This document shows positions 25,255 to 34,671 of a stretch of DNA of 34,671 nt, piece by piece. The stretch's first letter is position 1. Each line of letters begins with the position of its first letter. A program made the position numbers and the translations under genes. The stretch lies in contig JANYLM010000098.1 of NCBI GenBank assembly GCA_025357835.1, positions 1 to 34,671 of the forward strand, in the 5' to 3' direction. The notes beneath the pieces are model-generated. The model did not search any database. It was not told the origin of the DNA and worked only from the letters and a program-made list of their open reading frames with translations. The stretch is from Gammaproteobacteria bacterium. GTDB lineage: Bacteria; Pseudomonadota; Gammaproteobacteria; Steroidobacterales; Steroidobacteraceae.

Positions 25255-26580
25255 GTGACCGAATCGGGTCTGGATCAGCTATTTAAGCCGCACTTGCAGA
25301 CGCTCATGCGCCGCACGGAGCAGTCGCTCGCAGCGAGCCGCTTCGACGCCTTGGTCATTCACGCGGGATATCCCCCCACCCAGTTCTTGGACGACCAGGA
25401 CTACCCCTTCAAGGTCAACCCGCAGTTCAAGGCATGGGTGCCCATCGTGGACAACCCCCGCTGCATTCTGGTGTTCGCGCCGGGAGCGCGCCCCAAGGTC
25501 CTGTTCCACCAGCCCCACGATTATTGGCACAAGCCGGCCAGCCTGCCGCAAGACCCTTGGACGGCGGAAGTCGATTTGATCGCCATGGACGAGCCCTCGA
25601 AGGCGAGCGCTCATTGGGCGAACCTGGGCCGCGTGGCCCACATCGGTCCGGACGGCTTCGCGGCTGCAACCGATCCTGGGTGCATCAACCCTCAGGACCT
25701 ACTGACTCGCCTGCACTACGATCGCGCCGTCAAGACGGACTACGAACTCGAATGCCTGCGCCGCGCAAGCGAACTCGGCGCGCGCGGACATAAGGCTGCG
25801 CTAGCCGCATTTCGCCGTGGGAGATCCGAATACGAGGCGCACATGCGCTATTTGGAGGCCTGCGCCCAGCGCGAAGAGGAGATGCCGTACAACAACATCG
25901 TGGCATACAACGAAAACTCCGCGGTCCTGCATTACCAGCATCTAGAGCGCACCTCCCCGAAGTCTCTACGCTCATTCCTGATCGACGCCGGCGCGCAATA
26001 CCGTGGCTACGCCGCCGACATCACCCGCACCTACGCCGCCCTGCCCAGCCGCTTTGCCGACCTTGTCGAGGCCTTAGACTCGGCACAACGGGGCCTTTGC
26101 GATGAGATCGTTGCCGGTCGGGACTACCGCGACGTGCATCTCTCCGCGCACCGCGTGTTGGGCGACGTCATGCAGCGGATCGGCCTTACCAAGCTACCGG
26201 GCCAGACTGCGTTGGAACTGGGCGTTACCAGCGTATTTTTCCCGCATGGCATCGGCCACTTGCTCGGCCTGCAAGTGCATGACGTGGGCGGCGTGATGGG
26301 CGATGTTCAGGGTCATGAACGACAGCGGCCCGAGGGACATCCCTACCTGCGGCTCACCCGTATGCTCGAGCCGGGGGTGGTGGTGACGGTGGAGCCCGGC
26401 ATCTACCTGATCGACTCCTTGCTAGCCGCGGCGCATGCCGATTCACGCCGTGCGCATATCGATTGGGGGGTGGTTGAGGAGCTCAAGCCCTATGGCGGCA
26501 TTCGAATCGAGGACAATGTCATCACTACCGCGGGGGCACCCGAAAACATGACCCGAGATGCCTTCGCGAGAGTGGCCTAG
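25255..26580 (+). CDS. pepQ: Xaa-Pro dipeptidase
   Basis: 441 residues, matching E. coli PepQ (443). It cleaves X-Pro dipeptides in the cytoplasm with two manganese ions. The pita-bread metal ligands are visible: FLIDAGAQYRGYAADITRTY (two Asp), FPHGIGHLLGLQVHD (His), VEPGIYL (Glu) and GGIRIEDNV (Glu). The frame opens at 25171, but the GTG at 25255 has AGGAG at 25245-25249 five bases upstream and gives MTESGLDQLF, so I chose it. Convergent with rplQ, separated by a long hairpin. Confidence 0.94.
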   Translation: MTESGLDQLFKPHLQTLMRRTEQSLAASRFDALVIHAGYPPTQFLDDQDYPFKVNPQFKAWVPIVDNPRCILVFAPGARPKVLFHQPHDYWHKPASLPQDPWTAEVDLIAMDEPSKASAHWANLGRVAHIGPDGFAAATDPGCINPQDLLTRLHYDRAVKTDYELECLRRASELGARGHKAALAAFRRGRSEYEAHMRYLEACAQREEEMPYNNIVAYNENSAVLHYQHLERTSPKSLRSFLIDAGAQYRGYAADITRTYAALPSRFADLVEALDSAQRGLCDEIVAGRDYRDVHLSAHRVLGDVMQRIGLTKLPGQTALELGVTSVFFPHGIGHLLGLQVHDVGGVMGDVQGHERQRPEGHPYLRLTRMLEPGVVVTVEPGIYLIDSLLAAAHADSRRAHIDWGVVEELKPYGGIRIEDNVITTAGAPENMTRDAFARVA

Positions 26581-26619
26581 TACCTAGTATCGTTTGCTCG
26601 TCGCTGTGAGCACCCGGAA

Positions 26620-26686
26620 GAGGGGTAGGTACGCAGGGGGCTGGCACAAAATGCGCCAGTGCCCGCCCCATGCGTACCTACCCTTC
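26620..26686. repeat. Long hairpin between pepQ and rplQ (REP-like)
   Basis: A perfect 13-base stem (GGGTAGGTACGCA at 26623-26635 with its complement at 26671-26683) extends by a G-U and two more pairs to 26620/26686. Inside it, CTGGC-ACAAAATGC-GCCAG (26641-26659) forms a second stem with one A-C mismatch and an AAA loop, bridged by G-rich/C-rich strands. There is no T-tract on either side, so it is not a standard intrinsic terminator. GTAG near the base is reminiscent of REP elements mobilised by RAYT transposases; this is inference. Confidence 0.6.
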
Positions 26687-26725
26687 CTGGGCCTCAAGCC
26701 ACCGAACAGTACCAGCCTATTCGGC

Positions 26726-27223
26726 TTAGGCGGCCTTGGCCTTACGGCGCTTGGGCGCCGCGGCGGGTGCGGCTTCTGCTTCGTCGGAGGCAGCCTTTTT
26801 AGGCTTCTTCGGCGCCTTGGGAGCCTTGGCGGCCTTTGTATCGTCGGTCTTTTCGGCGGGTACCACGGCTGCGTCGACCAGCTGCATCAACGCCATGTCC
26901 GCCGCATCACCGGGGCGCGGTTCCATTTTGAGGATTCGCGTGTAACCGCCGGCCCGCGCTTTGAAGCGCGGCCCCAAGTCGACGAACAGCTTTTCCACGA
27001 TACTCACGTCGCGCAGTCGAGCGTACGCCAGACGTCGCTTGGCCAGGGAATCGACCTTGGCCAGGGTGATCAGAGGCTCGACCACGCGGCGTAGCTCCTT
27101 GGCCTTGGGCACCGTGGTGCGAATGGTCTCATGACGCAGCAAGGAGGTCGCCATGTTGCGCAGCAACGCGTGACGGTGTGAGGAATTACGCGAAAGCTGG
27201 CGCCCGCTGTTTCTATGCCGCAT
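26726..27223 (-). CDS. rplQ: Large ribosomal subunit protein bL17
   Basis: 165 residues. Residues 1-120 are the normal bL17 fold ([32 protein letters not shown]). A roughly 45-residue tail rich in Lys, Ala and Pro ([14 protein letters not shown]) extends it beyond the E. coli length of 127. It binds 23S rRNA near the exit tunnel. Last gene of the alpha operon, 32 bases after rpoA. Confidence 0.96.
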   Translation of the reverse strand: MRHRNSGRQLSRNSSHRHALLRNMATSLLRHETIRTTVPKAKELRRVVEPLITLAKVDSLAKRRLAYARLRDVSIVEKLFVDLGPRFKARAGGYTRILKMEPRPGDAADMALMQLVDAAVVPAEKTDDTKAAKAPKAPKKPKKAASDEAEAAPAAAPKRRKAKAA

Positions 27224-27255
27224 GTTCTAAAACCCTTGTCGAAAATCTCTTGCGT

Positions 27256-28269
27256 TTAAATGCCGTCGCGTTCGTCGTCGCGCTTCAACCCCGGCGGCGG
27301 CCAGTTGTCGATGCGCATACCGAGGGTCAGACCATGGCTCTCGAGCACTTCCTTGATCTCGGTCAGCGACTTCTTGCCCAGATTGGGCGTGCGCAGCAAT
27401 TCAACCTCGGTGCGCTGCACGAGATCGCCGATGTAGTGAATGTTCTCGGCTTTCAGGCAGTTGGCGCTGCGAACCGTCAATTCAAGCTCATCCACCGGCC
27501 GCAGCAGAATGGGATCGAACTGCGTCTCAGTGGCCTTCGCGGTAGACTCATCCTGACCCTGCAGGTCGACGAATACCGACAGCTGATCCTTGAGGATTCC
27601 GCCGGCGCGGCGAATCGCCTCTTCAGGATCGATGGTGCCGTTGGTTTCAATATCGAGAATTAGCTTGTCGAGATCGGTGCGCTGTTCGACGCGCGCGCTC
27701 TCCACGTTGTACGTGACCTTGCGCACCGGGCTGAACGAGGCATCAAGCTGCAGACGGCCGATGGCGCGGGTCTGTTCCTCGAAAGCCATGCGCTGCGCTG
27801 CCGGACGGTAACCGCGTCCGCGCTCGACTTTCAGCGACATCGACAATTCACCGGCCTTCGTCAAATTCGCGATCACGAGATCCGGATTCAAAATCTCGAT
27901 GTCGTGGTCGCCGGCAATATCGCCGGCCGTCACGGGCCCTGGGCCCTTCTTGTGCAGGCGTACCTCGGCGACATCGCGGGTATGCATGCGGATGGCCACC
28001 GCCTTGAGATTCAGCAGAATGTCGACGACATCCTCTTGGACGCCCTCGATGGCGGTGTATTCGTGCAGCACGCCTTCGATCTCTATTTCAGTAATGGCTG
28101 CGCCCGGCAGCGAAGACAGCAGCACCCGGCGCAGAGCATTGCCCAGCGTGTGACCAAAGCCGCGTTCGAACGGTTCGATCACGATACGCGCATGGCGCGG
28201 CGACACGGGTTGTACTTTGACGACCCGGGGCTTCAAAAACTCATTGATCGATCCCTGCATGGATATCAC
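27256..28269 (-). CDS. rpoA: RNA polymerase alpha subunit
   Basis: 337 residues. The N-terminal domain (about 1-235) forms the dimer and binds beta/beta-prime ([21 protein letters not shown]). A linker leads to the C-terminal domain (about 255-320), which contacts UP elements and activators and contains the helix-hairpin-helix [19 protein letters not shown]. Lies between rpsD and rplQ as in other Gammaproteobacteria. An AGGTGAT-like ribosome site precedes the ATG. Confidence 0.98.
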   Translation of the reverse strand: MISMQGSINEFLKPRVVKVQPVSPRHARIVIEPFERGFGHTLGNALRRVLLSSLPGAAITEIEIEGVLHEYTAIEGVQEDVVDILLNLKAVAIRMHTRDVAEVRLHKKGPGPVTAGDIAGDHDIEILNPDLVIANLTKAGELSMSLKVERGRGYRPAAQRMAFEEQTRAIGRLQLDASFSPVRKVTYNVESARVEQRTDLDKLILDIETNGTIDPEEAIRRAGGILKDQLSVFVDLQGQDESTAKATETQFDPILLRPVDELELTVRSANCLKAENIHYIGDLVQRTEVELLRTPNLGKKSLTEIKEVLESHGLTLGMRIDNWPPPGLKRDDERDGI

Positions 28270-28325
28270 CTACGTTAACTTACCGGGGAAACGCCGCAAC
28301 GAGCTGCTGCGTTACTTGCCAATTC

Positions 28326-28949
28326 CTACTTAGAATACAATTCGACGACCAGGCTCTCGTTGATGTCCGGCAGAATTTCCTGCCGATCCGGAACAGACTT
28401 CAGGATTCCCGAGAACTTCTTCTCGTCCACTTCCACCCAGTCCGGAAAACCGACTTGCGCGGCAATCGTAAGGGCGGCTGTAATGCGAATCTGCTTCTTT
28501 GCCTTCTCGCGCAAGCTGACCACGTCGCCGGCCTTGCACTGGTAGGAGGCGATATTGACCAGCTTCTCGTTCACGGCAACGGCCTTATGGCTCACCAGCT
28601 GGCGGGCCTCGGCGCGAGTGCAAGCAAAGCCCATGCGGTAGACCACATTGTCCAGCCGGCATTCCAAAAATTGCAGCAGAGTTTCGCCGGTAGCACCGGG
28701 CCGGCCGGCCGCCTTTTGATAGTAGTTACGGAACTGGCGCTCCAGCACTCCGTACATCCGGCGCAGCTTCTGCTTTTCGCGCAGCTGCAATCCGTATTCC
28801 GACAGGCGCTGTTTACGCTCGCTCTTCACGCCGCCTGGCGGTACTTCGAGCTTGCACTTCGACTCGAGGGGCTTCACACCGCTCTTCAGGAACAGGTCGG
28901 TTCCCTCGCGACGAGACAGCTTGCACTTCGGACCGGTATATTTTGCCAT
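28326..28949 (-). CDS. rpsD: Small ribosomal subunit protein uS4
   Basis: 207 residues. Begins [19 protein letters not shown], followed by an S4 RNA-binding domain ([20 protein letters not shown]). Primary 16S rRNA binder that starts 30S body assembly; in E. coli it also represses the alpha operon by binding the rpsM leader. Thirty-one bases separate it from rpsK and 56 from rpoA. Confidence 0.98.
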   Translation of the reverse strand: MAKYTGPKCKLSRREGTDLFLKSGVKPLESKCKLEVPPGGVKSERKQRLSEYGLQLREKQKLRRMYGVLERQFRNYYQKAAGRPGATGETLLQFLECRLDNVVYRMGFACTRAEARQLVSHKAVAVNEKLVNIASYQCKAGDVVSLREKAKKQIRITAALTIAAQVGFPDWVEVDEKKFSGILKSVPDRQEILPDINESLVVELYSK

Positions 28950-28980
28950 TACAAACCCTTGTACTTAAGACGCGACACGC

Positions 28981-29406
28981 TTAGACGCGGCGCTTTTTGG
29001 GCGGACGACACCCGTTGTGGGGGATGGGTGTCACGTCTTCAATGTTGGTGATCTTCAGCCCGCAGCCGTTCAAGGCTCGCACCGCGGATTCGCGGCCCGG
29101 GCCGGGACCCATCACCCGTACCTCGACGTTCTTCACGCCATGTTCCTGAGCCGCGACACCGGCCCGCTCGGCTGCCACCTGCGCCGCAAAGGGTGTGGAT
29201 TTGCGCGAACCGCGAAAGCCGCAACCACCCGAGGTCGCCCAAGACAGGGTATTGCCCTGCCGATCGGTGATCGTGATGATGGTGTTGTTGAAAGACGCGT
29301 GCACATGCGCAATCGCATCCAGCACATTTTTGCGAACCTTCTTGCGTACGGGCTTGCCGCTCTGGGCTCCACCGCCACCTTGACCTGCTTGTTTCTGATC
29401 AGCCAT
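28981..29406 (-). CDS. rpsK: Small ribosomal subunit protein uS11
   Basis: 141 residues. A Gly/Gln-rich N-terminal lead precedes the conserved [17 protein letters not shown] and the basic C terminus PPKKRRV. Part of the 30S platform near the mRNA exit. It starts 13 bases after rpsM. Confidence 0.98.
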   Translation of the reverse strand: MADQKQAGQGGGGAQSGKPVRKKVRKNVLDAIAHVHASFNNTIITITDRQGNTLSWATSGGCGFRGSRKSTPFAAQVAAERAGVAAQEHGVKNVEVRVMGPGPGRESAVRALNGCGLKITNIEDVTPIPHNGCRPPKKRRV

Positions 29407-29419
29407 AAATAATCTCGCT

Positions 29420-29800
29420 TTAAACCTTGCCCGGCGGCGCGTTCATCTTCACGGCCTGCTTGCGCGGGCCCTTGCGGGTACGGGCATTGGTGCGCGTGCG
29501 CTGGCCGCGCATTGGCAGCCCCTTGCGGTGTCGAATACCTCGGTAGCAACCCAGGTCCATCAGGCGCTTGATGTTCATCGACACTTCGCGTCGCAAATCG
29601 CCCTCGACCGCGAATTTCGCGACCTGGGAGCGAAGCGAGGCCACTTCGGCGTCCGTCAAATCCTTCACCTTGACGCTGTACTTAACCCCGGCCGCGTCGC
29701 ATATGCGCGCCGCCCGGCTGTTTCCAACGCCGAAGATGTGGGTCAGGCCGATGACAACATGCTTGTTCATCGGAATGTTGATGCCGGCGATACGCGCCAT
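29420..29800 (-). CDS. rpsM: Small ribosomal subunit protein uS13
   Basis: 126 residues. [20 protein letters not shown] and [19 protein letters not shown] are hallmarks. Located in the 30S head, it contacts the 50S and tRNA. First gene of the alpha operon, with GGAG at 29810-29807 six bases upstream and its own promoter in the rpmJ-rpsM gap. Confidence 0.98.
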   Translation of the reverse strand: MARIAGINIPMNKHVVIGLTHIFGVGNSRAARICDAAGVKYSVKVKDLTDAEVASLRSQVAKFAVEGDLRREVSMNIKRLMDLGCYRGIRHRKGLPMRGQRTRTNARTRKGPRKQAVKMNAPPGKV

Positions 29801-29837
29801 CTACTTCTCCACCCGCGCCCATGAAAAAAGGCGCAGT

Positions 29838-29866
29838 AATATATAAGAAAAATGCCTAGAGATCAA
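29838..29866 (-). promoter_or_regulatory. Predicted internal promoter of the alpha operon
   Basis: On the minus strand: TTGATC (29866-29861), 17-base spacer, TATATT (29843-29838). It lies in the 70-base, AT-rich rpmJ-rpsM gap, where E. coli also starts its alpha operon transcript. The remaining leader of about 30 bases is too short for a large S4-binding pseudoknot. Confidence 0.5.
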
Positions 29867-29870
29867 TTAT

Positions 29871-29987
29871 CTAGCCCTGACGCTGCTTGTGCCGGGCGTC
29901 CGACGAGCAAATGATGTAAACGATGCCGCGACGCCGCACGACTTTGCAGTTCTTACAGATCTTCTTGACCGAAGGACGAACTTTCAT
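29871..29987 (-). CDS. rpmJ: Large ribosomal subunit protein bL36, zinc-binding type
   Basis: 38 residues, [20 protein letters not shown] followed by a second basic half, the full length of the family. Cys11, Cys14, Cys27 and His33 form the zinc site of the C+ type. The ATG at 29987 overlaps the secY stop by ATGA, so translation is coupled. It is the usual last gene of the spc operon. Confidence 0.97.
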   Translation of the reverse strand: MKVRPSVKKICKNCKVVRRRGIVYIICSSDARHKQRQG

Positions 29988-31330
29988 TTCTTACTCCCGA
30001 TGCCCCGCAGGCTGGCCTTCTTCATCAGGCCCTCATATTGGTGCGACATCAAATGCGATTGCGTCTGTGCGACGAAATCCATGACCCCGACGACGATAAT
30101 CAACAAGGATGTGCCGCCGAACTGGAAAGGAACGCTCGGATTCACCATGCGAATGATTTCAGGCAGCAAGCACACCGCCATGATGTAGAGGCCGCCCCAC
30201 AGTGTCAGGCGGGTCAGTACCTTATCCAGGTAGTCGCCCGTCTGCTGTCCGGGACGGATCCCTGGAATGAACGCGCCGGCCTTCTTCAAGTTATCCGCGG
30301 TGTCGCGAGCGTCATACACCAAGGCCACGTAGAAGAAGGCGAATCCGATGATCAGCAGCGCAAACAGCAGGACATGCAGCGGCTGACCATAACCCAGGAC
30401 GGCCGCGATCTTTTGCAATGACCGCTGGATGGCGTTGGGGTTCGGGCTATTGCCGAAAAATTGGGCGATGGTCGCCGGGAACACCAACAGGCTCGAGGCG
30501 AAAATCGGGGGAATGACACCCGCCATGTTCAGCTTGAATGGCAGGTGGGTGCTCTGTCCCTGCATCATCCGGCGCCCCACTTGGCGCTTGGCGTAGTTTA
30601 CTTGAATCTTGCGCTGCGCCCGCTCGACGAACACGCAGAACAAAGTCACCAGTATCACCACGACGAGGATTAACAGCACGATCAGCGGGTTCATTTCACC
30701 CGAACGCACCATTTCCAAGGTGTTGCCGATGGCCCGCGGCAAACCGGCGATGATGCCGGCGACGATAATCATGGTTATACCGTTGCCGATGCCACGCTCC
30801 GTGATTTGCTCGCCCAGCCACATCACGAACAGAGTGCCGGTAGTAATCGACACCGTGGCGATGAACAGGAATTGCGGACCGGGATTCGGCACCAGATTGC
30901 CGCCGGAATTCTGAATGGCCAGGGCCGCTCCGAAGCCTTGGAATGCAGCGAGCAATACTGTGCCGTAGCGCGTGTACTGCATGAGCTTGCGCCGTCCGGA
31001 TTCGCCGTCCTTGCGGATCTGCGACCAGGGCGGGTACACCATCGATGCCATCTGGATAATAATGGACGCGGTGATGTACGGCATCACGTTCAGCGCGAAG
31101 ATGCTGAAACGCTGCAAAGCACCGCCCGAGAACATGTTGAACATGCCGAGCAGAGTGCCGTTCTGAGTGGAGAAGAACGCCGCGAACCGAGCCGCGTCGA
31201 TCCCCGGCACCGGGATGAACGTGCCCATTCGATATACCACCAGCGCGCCCAACAGAAACCATAGACGCTTACGCATTTCAGCGAAGCGAGTCATGTCTCC
31301 CAGGGCGGCGGTCGGGTTGGTGGTGGCCAC
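29984..31330 (-). CDS. secY: Preprotein translocase channel subunit SecY
   Basis: 448 residues from the GTG at 31330. Ten transmembrane segments form the Sec channel of the inner membrane; FIPVPGID lies near the first periplasmic loop and the family signatures are spread throughout. The frame is open to an ATG at 31375, but that would overlap rplO by 38 bases. The GTG gives [20 protein letters not shown], close to other gammaproteobacterial SecY starts, though GAGG is 12 bases upstream and weak. The stop overlaps the rpmJ ATG. Confidence 0.95.
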   Translation of the reverse strand: MATTNPTAALGDMTRFAEMRKRLWFLLGALVVYRMGTFIPVPGIDAARFAAFFSTQNGTLLGMFNMFSGGALQRFSIFALNVMPYITASIIIQMASMVYPPWSQIRKDGESGRRKLMQYTRYGTVLLAAFQGFGAALAIQNSGGNLVPNPGPQFLFIATVSITTGTLFVMWLGEQITERGIGNGITMIIVAGIIAGLPRAIGNTLEMVRSGEMNPLIVLLILVVVILVTLFCVFVERAQRKIQVNYAKRQVGRRMMQGQSTHLPFKLNMAGVIPPIFASSLLVFPATIAQFFGNSPNPNAIQRSLQKIAAVLGYGQPLHVLLFALLIIGFAFFYVALVYDARDTADNLKKAGAFIPGIRPGQQTGDYLDKVLTRLTLWGGLYIMAVCLLPEIIRMVNPSVPFQFGGTSLLIIVVGVMDFVAQTQSHLMSHQYEGLMKKASLRGIGSKK

Positions 31331-31337
31331 GGGCTGC

Positions 31338-31778
31338 TTAGACCTCGAAACGCCCGCCGGCTGCTTCGACCGCACTCTTCGCGCCCTTGGTCGCCGTGAT
31401 CACCTTATCTTTGACGACATAAGCCTTGGTGACGCTGCCGGACAAAATGATCTTCACGAGTTTCGTGCTTTCCGGAACCAGGTTTGCCTTGATCAGGCCC
31501 GCCAAGGTTACATCGGCGCCCGAGACCCGCATCAAATCGGAGAGCGTCAACTCGGCACGCGAGGCCTTCATGGCCGAGCGAAAGCCGATTTTAGGCAAGC
31601 GCCGCTGCAAAGGCATTTGACCGCCTTCGAATCCGACCTTGTGATAGCCGCCCTTGCGCGCGCGCTGTCCCTTGACGCCGCGGCCGCAGGTCTTGCCCTG
31701 ACCGGCGGATGCGCCGCGGCCGACCCGCAGGCGGGTCCGCTTCGAGCCCAAACCCGGCTTGATGGTATTTAATCGCAT
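31338..31778 (-). CDS. rplO: Large ribosomal subunit protein uL15
   Basis: 146 residues. [20 protein letters not shown] and [13 protein letters not shown] are the hallmark N-terminal glycine/arginine-rich segments. Central 23S rRNA-binding protein of the 50S. It starts 3 bases after rpmD; secY starts 7 bases after its stop if the GTG start is right. Confidence 0.97.
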   Translation of the reverse strand: MRLNTIKPGLGSKRTRLRVGRGASAGQGKTCGRGVKGQRARKGGYHKVGFEGGQMPLQRRLPKIGFRSAMKASRAELTLSDLMRVSGADVTLAGLIKANLVPESTKLVKIILSGSVTKAYVVKDKVITATKGAKSAVEAAGGRFEV

Positions 31779-31781
31779 GAA

Positions 31782-31982
31782 CTACTTCCTCGAACCCGCT
31801 GCAGACTCTACTTTGAGCATGTGGCTGGCCGCATTTATCATGCCGCGATTCGACGGTGTGTCGGCAACCAGGACGCTGTGGCCGATCCGCCGCAACCCCA
31901 AGCCGCGCGCAGAATTGCGAATGCTGGCCAGCTGGCCGAACATGCTTTTGATCAAGGTGACTTTGATTGACTTGTCGGTCAT
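31782..31982 (-). CDS. rpmD: Large ribosomal subunit protein uL30
   Basis: 66 residues starting [20 protein letters not shown], followed by [17 protein letters not shown]. These are the L30 hallmarks, and the length is slightly above the usual 58-60. The ATG at 31982 lies 4 bases after the rpsE stop. A larger in-frame frame continues upstream into rpsE but is not the gene. Confidence 0.96.
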   Translation of the reverse strand: MTDKSIKVTLIKSMFGQLASIRNSARGLGLRRIGHSVLVADTPSNRGMINAASHMLKVESAAGSRK

Positions 31983-31986
31983 GACT

Positions 31987-32493
31987 CTAGCCCACGATTT
32001 CCGCGACGCTCTTGCCGCGCTTGGCCGCAATGTCGTCCGGTGTGCGCAGCTTGGCCAGCGCATCCATGGTCGCACGCACCACATTGATGGGATTGCGCGA
32101 GCCATAGCTCTTCGCGAGCACGTTGCGCACGCCGGCGCACTCGAATACCGCGCGCATACCGCCGCCGGCGATGACACCCGTACCGTCTGCTGCAGGCTGC
32201 ATGTACACTCGCGTGGTTCCATGCTGGCCTTTGACCGCATAGAACAGGGTATCGTTCTTCAGTGACACCGTGACCAGGCTCTTGCGCGCTTGCATCATGG
32301 CTTTGGAAATTGCGACGGGCACTTCACGCGCCTTGCCGTAACCGAAGCCGACGCGACCGGCGCCGTCGCCCACGACGGTGAGTGCGGTGAAGCCGAATTG
32401 CTTACCACCCTTGACCACCTTTGCGACACGGTTCACCGCGACCAGCTTTTCGAGCAGGTCATCGCCGGACATTGGTTTTTCTACTCTCGCCAT
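31987..32493 (-). CDS. rpsE: Small ribosomal subunit protein uS5
   Basis: 168 residues. The N-terminal double-stranded RNA-binding-like domain ([19 protein letters not shown]) and the S5 C-terminal domain are present ([20 protein letters not shown]). It acts in decoding accuracy and mRNA entry on the 30S. Lies between rplR and rpmD in the spc order. Confidence 0.98.
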   Translation of the reverse strand: MARVEKPMSGDDLLEKLVAVNRVAKVVKGGKQFGFTALTVVGDGAGRVGFGYGKAREVPVAISKAMMQARKSLVTVSLKNDTLFYAVKGQHGTTRVYMQPAADGTGVIAGGGMRAVFECAGVRNVLAKSYGSRNPINVVRATMDALAKLRTPDDIAAKRGKSVAEIVG

Positions 32494-32512
32494 ATGCCTT
32501 TAGACCCTTTGG

Positions 32513-32872
32513 TTAGAACTCGAGACCCGCTTCGCGAGCGGCCTCTGCCAGCGCTTTGACGCGCCCGTGATACATGAAACCGGAACGGTCGAAGGCGACC
32601 TTTGCGATGCCCTTGGCCTTGGCGCGCTCCGCGATGGCGCGGCCGACGGCCTTAGCAGCCTCGATGTTGCCGGTGGTTTTCAGTGTTCCGCGCACGTCCT
32701 TCTGCAGGGTCGATGCGGCAACCAGAACCTTGTCGCCCTCGGCGGCGAAAATCTGCGCATAGATATGCTGGGGCGTCCGATGCACCGATAGGCGCAACGC
32801 GGCGAGCTCCTTGATCTTTACGCGGCCCCTGCGCGCACGGCGCAAACGGGTATCTTGTTTAGTCAATTTCAT
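32513..32872 (-). CDS. rplR: Large ribosomal subunit protein uL18
   Basis: 119 residues. [20 protein letters not shown] and [20 protein letters not shown] are family signatures. It binds 5S rRNA and places it on the 50S with uL5. It starts 4 bases after rplF and is followed by rpsE after 19 bases. Confidence 0.98.
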   Translation of the reverse strand: MKLTKQDTRLRRARRGRVKIKELAALRLSVHRTPQHIYAQIFAAEGDKVLVAASTLQKDVRGTLKTTGNIEAAKAVGRAIAERAKAKGIAKVAFDRSGFMYHGRVKALAEAAREAGLEF

Positions 32873-32876
32873 GTGC

Positions 32877-33410
32877 TTACTTCTTCTTCGCCTCTTTCAG
32901 CGAAATCTTTTCATCGGAGTACTTCACGCCCTTACCCTTGTAAGGCTCCGGCGGCCTGAAGCCGCGAATCTCCGCCGCGGTCTGTCCGACCCGCTGACGA
33001 TCGATGCCTTTGACGATAATCTCGGTCTGGCTCGGCGTTTCGATGGTGACGCCGTCCGGTATTGCGTAGTTGATCAAGTGCGAATAGCCCAAGGTCAATG
33101 TCAAGCTCTTGGCCTGCACGGCGGCGCGATAGCCGACGCCGACCAACTCGAGTTTCTTCTCATATCCCTTGCTGACGCCCGTGACCATATTCGCCAGATG
33201 CGCCCGCGTGGCGCCCGCGATGGCATTAAGCCCTTCGGCGGTAGTATCGGCCTGCACTTCCAGATGCTTGTCCTGCTGCACGACCTTGACGCCGCTCTTG
33301 ATCGCCAGGGTCAGCGTGCCCTTGGCGCCCTTCACCGTGACGGCATCCGCGCCAATCGTGGCGCTGACACCTTGCGGGAGATCTACCGGCATTTTTGCGA
33401 CTCGAGACAT
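32877..33410 (-). CDS. rplF: Large ribosomal subunit protein uL6
   Basis: 177 residues, two tandem L6 domains. [18 protein letters not shown] and [19 protein letters not shown] are the hallmarks. It sits near the factor-binding centre of the 50S. The start codon follows the rpsH stop by 25 bases. Confidence 0.98.
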   Translation of the reverse strand: MSRVAKMPVDLPQGVSATIGADAVTVKGAKGTLTLAIKSGVKVVQQDKHLEVQADTTAEGLNAIAGATRAHLANMVTGVSKGYEKKLELVGVGYRAAVQAKSLTLTLGYSHLINYAIPDGVTIETPSQTEIIVKGIDRQRVGQTAAEIRGFRPPEPYKGKGVKYSDEKISLKEAKKK

Positions 33411-33435
33411 GATTGTGAAACCTTACGTTTGTGGC

Positions 33436-33831
33436 CTATTGAACGACGAAGAGAACTTCGCCGCCGGTGCCGGCCGCGCGCGCCTGACGATCGGACATGA
33501 TGCCTTGCGGCGTCGAAACGACCGCAACACCCAAGCCCCCCAGAACCTTCGGCAACTCGTCCTTGCCGCGATAGATTCGCAGTCCCGGACGGCTGATGCG
33601 CTCGATGCGGTCGATGACGGGACGGCCGTCGTGGTACTTGAGCTCGATGGACAACGTGCTCTTCGCGCCGGCGACATCGACGCCGTACGCACCTATGTAG
33701 CCTTCGTCCTTCAGGACCTTGAGGATGGCGAGCTTCAATTTTGAAGCTCCCACACCCACCGTAGGCTTACCCGCGGATTGTGCATTGCGAATACGCGTCA
33801 GAAGATCGGCAATCGGATCAGTCATGCTCAT
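33436..33831 (-). CDS. rpsH: Small ribosomal subunit protein uS8
   Basis: 131 residues. [20 protein letters not shown] and [19 protein letters not shown] are signatures. It binds helix 21 of 16S rRNA; in E. coli it represses the spc operon by binding near the rplE start, which here lies beyond the window edge. Confidence 0.98.
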   Translation of the reverse strand: MSMTDPIADLLTRIRNAQSAGKPTVGVGASKLKLAILKVLKDEGYIGAYGVDVAGAKSTLSIELKYHDGRPVIDRIERISRPGLRIYRGKDELPKVLGGLGVAVVSTPQGIMSDRQARAAGTGGEVLFVVQ

Positions 33832-33841
33832 TGTGGGCGCC

Positions 33842-34147
33842 TCACCAGCTCGCCTTCGACAGGCCCGGGATCTCGCCGCGATTGGCGGCCTCGCGCAGCT
33901 TAGTGCGCGCCAGACCGAACTTGCGGTACACGCCGCGCGAACGGCCGGTGATCGAGCAGCGGTTGCGCTGCCTCGTCGCCCCAGCGTCGCGCGGCTGCTG
34001 CTGCAGCTCGGTCTGCGCCGCTTCGCGCCCTTCCGCTCCGGTCTTCGGGTCGCGGATCAGCTCTTTGAGCTCGGCGCGTCGCTTAGCGTATTTCTTCGCT
34101 ATCTTGAGGCGTTTTTTCTCGCGCATGAGCATATTCGTCTTGGCCAT
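33842..34147 (-). CDS. rpsN: Small ribosomal subunit protein uS14, zinc-independent type
   Basis: 101 residues, the long C-minus form: only one cysteine ([10 protein letters not shown]) and no CxxC zinc ribbon. [19 protein letters not shown] closes the protein. Located in the 30S head. It starts 11 bases after rplE. Confidence 0.97.
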   Translation of the reverse strand: MAKTNMLMREKKRLKIAKKYAKRRAELKELIRDPKTGAEGREAAQTELQQQPRDAGATRQRNRCSITGRSRGVYRKFGLARTKLREAANRGEIPGLSKASW

Positions 34148-34158
34148 GGGCTATTACC

Positions 34159-34671
34159 CTACTTACGGAACGGAAAGTTGAAAGCTTCTAACAACGCGCG
34201 CCCATGTTTGTCATCGGACGCGGACGTGGAGATGGTGATATCCATGCCACGAATTTGATCGATTTGGTCGTACTGAATCTCAGGGAAAATGATCTGCTCT
34301 TTGACCCCTAGACTGTAGTTGCCGCGGCCGTCGAAAGACCGCGTGCTGATGCCGCGGAAATCCCTGATGCGCGGAATCGCGATGCTCACGAGGCGATCCA
34401 GGAACTCGTACATGCGGTCGCCGCGCAGAGTCACTTTGCAGCCGATCGCCTGCCCGTCGCGCACCTTAAACGTCGCAACCGATTTCTTGGCCTTGGTCAC
34501 CGCCGGCTTCTGGCCCGTGATCTTCGCCATATCGGCGGTCGCGGCGTCCATGACCTTCTTGTCGGCCACCGCCTCGCCCACGCCCATGTTGATCGTGATC
34601 TTGAGGATGCGCGGAACCTGCATCGTGTTCTTAAGCCCAAGTTTCGTCTTGAGCTCCGGCACGAGCTTGTC
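34159..34671 (-). CDS. rplE: Large ribosomal subunit protein uL5, N terminus outside the window
   Basis: 170 codons plus stop are visible; the reading frame continues past base 34671 with Asp-Lys-Leu before Val-Pro-Glu-Leu. E. coli uL5 is 179 residues, so about 9-10 residues are missing, and the GTG at 34662 is internal. Signatures: [60 protein letters not shown]. It binds 5S rRNA and contacts the 30S head. Confidence 0.97.
   Translation of the reverse strand, partial: DKLVPELKTKLGLKNTMQVPRILKITINMGVGEAVADKKVMDAATADMAKITGQKPAVTKAKKSVATFKVRDGQAIGCKVTLRGDRMYEFLDRLVSIAIPRIRDFRGISTRSFDGRGNYSLGVKEQIIFPEIQYDQIDQIRGMDITISTSASDDKHGRALLEAFNFPFRK

Noticed and set aside
26620..26686. Hairpin as an intrinsic terminator for pepQ or rplQ
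   Set aside because: Neither strand has a T-tract after the stem, so it is listed as a repeat instead.
29801..29870. S4-binding pseudoknot leader of rpsM as in E. coli
   Set aside because: From the predicted promoter the leader is only about 30 bases, too short, and I see no nested pairing that would form it.
1..34671. CRISPR array, tRNA, rRNA, transposase, phage genes or defence system
   Set aside because: No regularly spaced repeats, no tRNA cloverleaf recognised by eye, and no integrase, transposase or restriction/toxin motifs in any convincing gene.

Overview
The window looks like a chromosomal segment from a GC-rich Gammaproteobacterium, with no sign of phage or plasmid content. The right end carries the classic spc and alpha ribosomal operons in order (rplE-rpsN-rpsH-rplF-rplR-rpsE-rpmD-rplO-secY-rpmJ-rpsM-rpsK-rpsD-rpoA-rplQ). 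ssb and uvrA are divergent, and pepQ, class-2 pyrD, folE and bactofilin fit that assignment. The acyl-CoA dehydrogenase pair and the molybdenum hydroxylase suggest an environmental, catabolically versatile lineage (Nevskia/Steroidobacter/Xanthomonad-like). That placement is inference.

Left region (1-6.4 kb): the end of a peptide deformylase gene, then a two-gene molybdenum hydroxylase (2Fe-2S subunit plus Tat-exported molybdopterin subunit). Next is an acyl-CoA dehydrogenase pair on the minus strand, transcribed divergently from an IclR regulator. Their shared intergenic region holds operator-like repeats over a good minus-strand promoter.

Middle region (6.4-26.6 kb): a YqjI-like PadR regulator with its own operator, the divergent ssb/uvrA pair, and a degenerate CobS-like membrane protein coupled to uvrA. 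These are followed by a CoA-transferase and an SGNH hydrolase-pyrD-PhyH-dioxygenase operon with ATGA overlaps. Then come OsmC, a shattered pirin pseudogene, an M20 peptidase, a YtcJ-like amidohydrolase, folE, a zinc-ribbon protein with bactofilin, a BtuF-like binding protein, an aromatic aminotransferase, an HDOD protein, a GNAT enzyme, an Ala-rich lipoprotein and pepQ.

Right region (26.6-34.7 kb): the spc/alpha operons, all on the minus strand and packed tightly, with an internal promoter between rpmJ and rpsM. A long, nearly perfect hairpin without a T-tract sits between pepQ and rplQ.

I found no clear novel multi-gene system. The points most worth a second look are the three-piece pirin relic, the CobS-like protein lacking the family's acidic motif, the two regulator/operator arrangements, the acyl-CoA dehydrogenase pair in which only one subunit keeps a catalytic glutamate, and the pepQ/rplQ hairpin. 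No non-coding stretch exceeds 300 bases.
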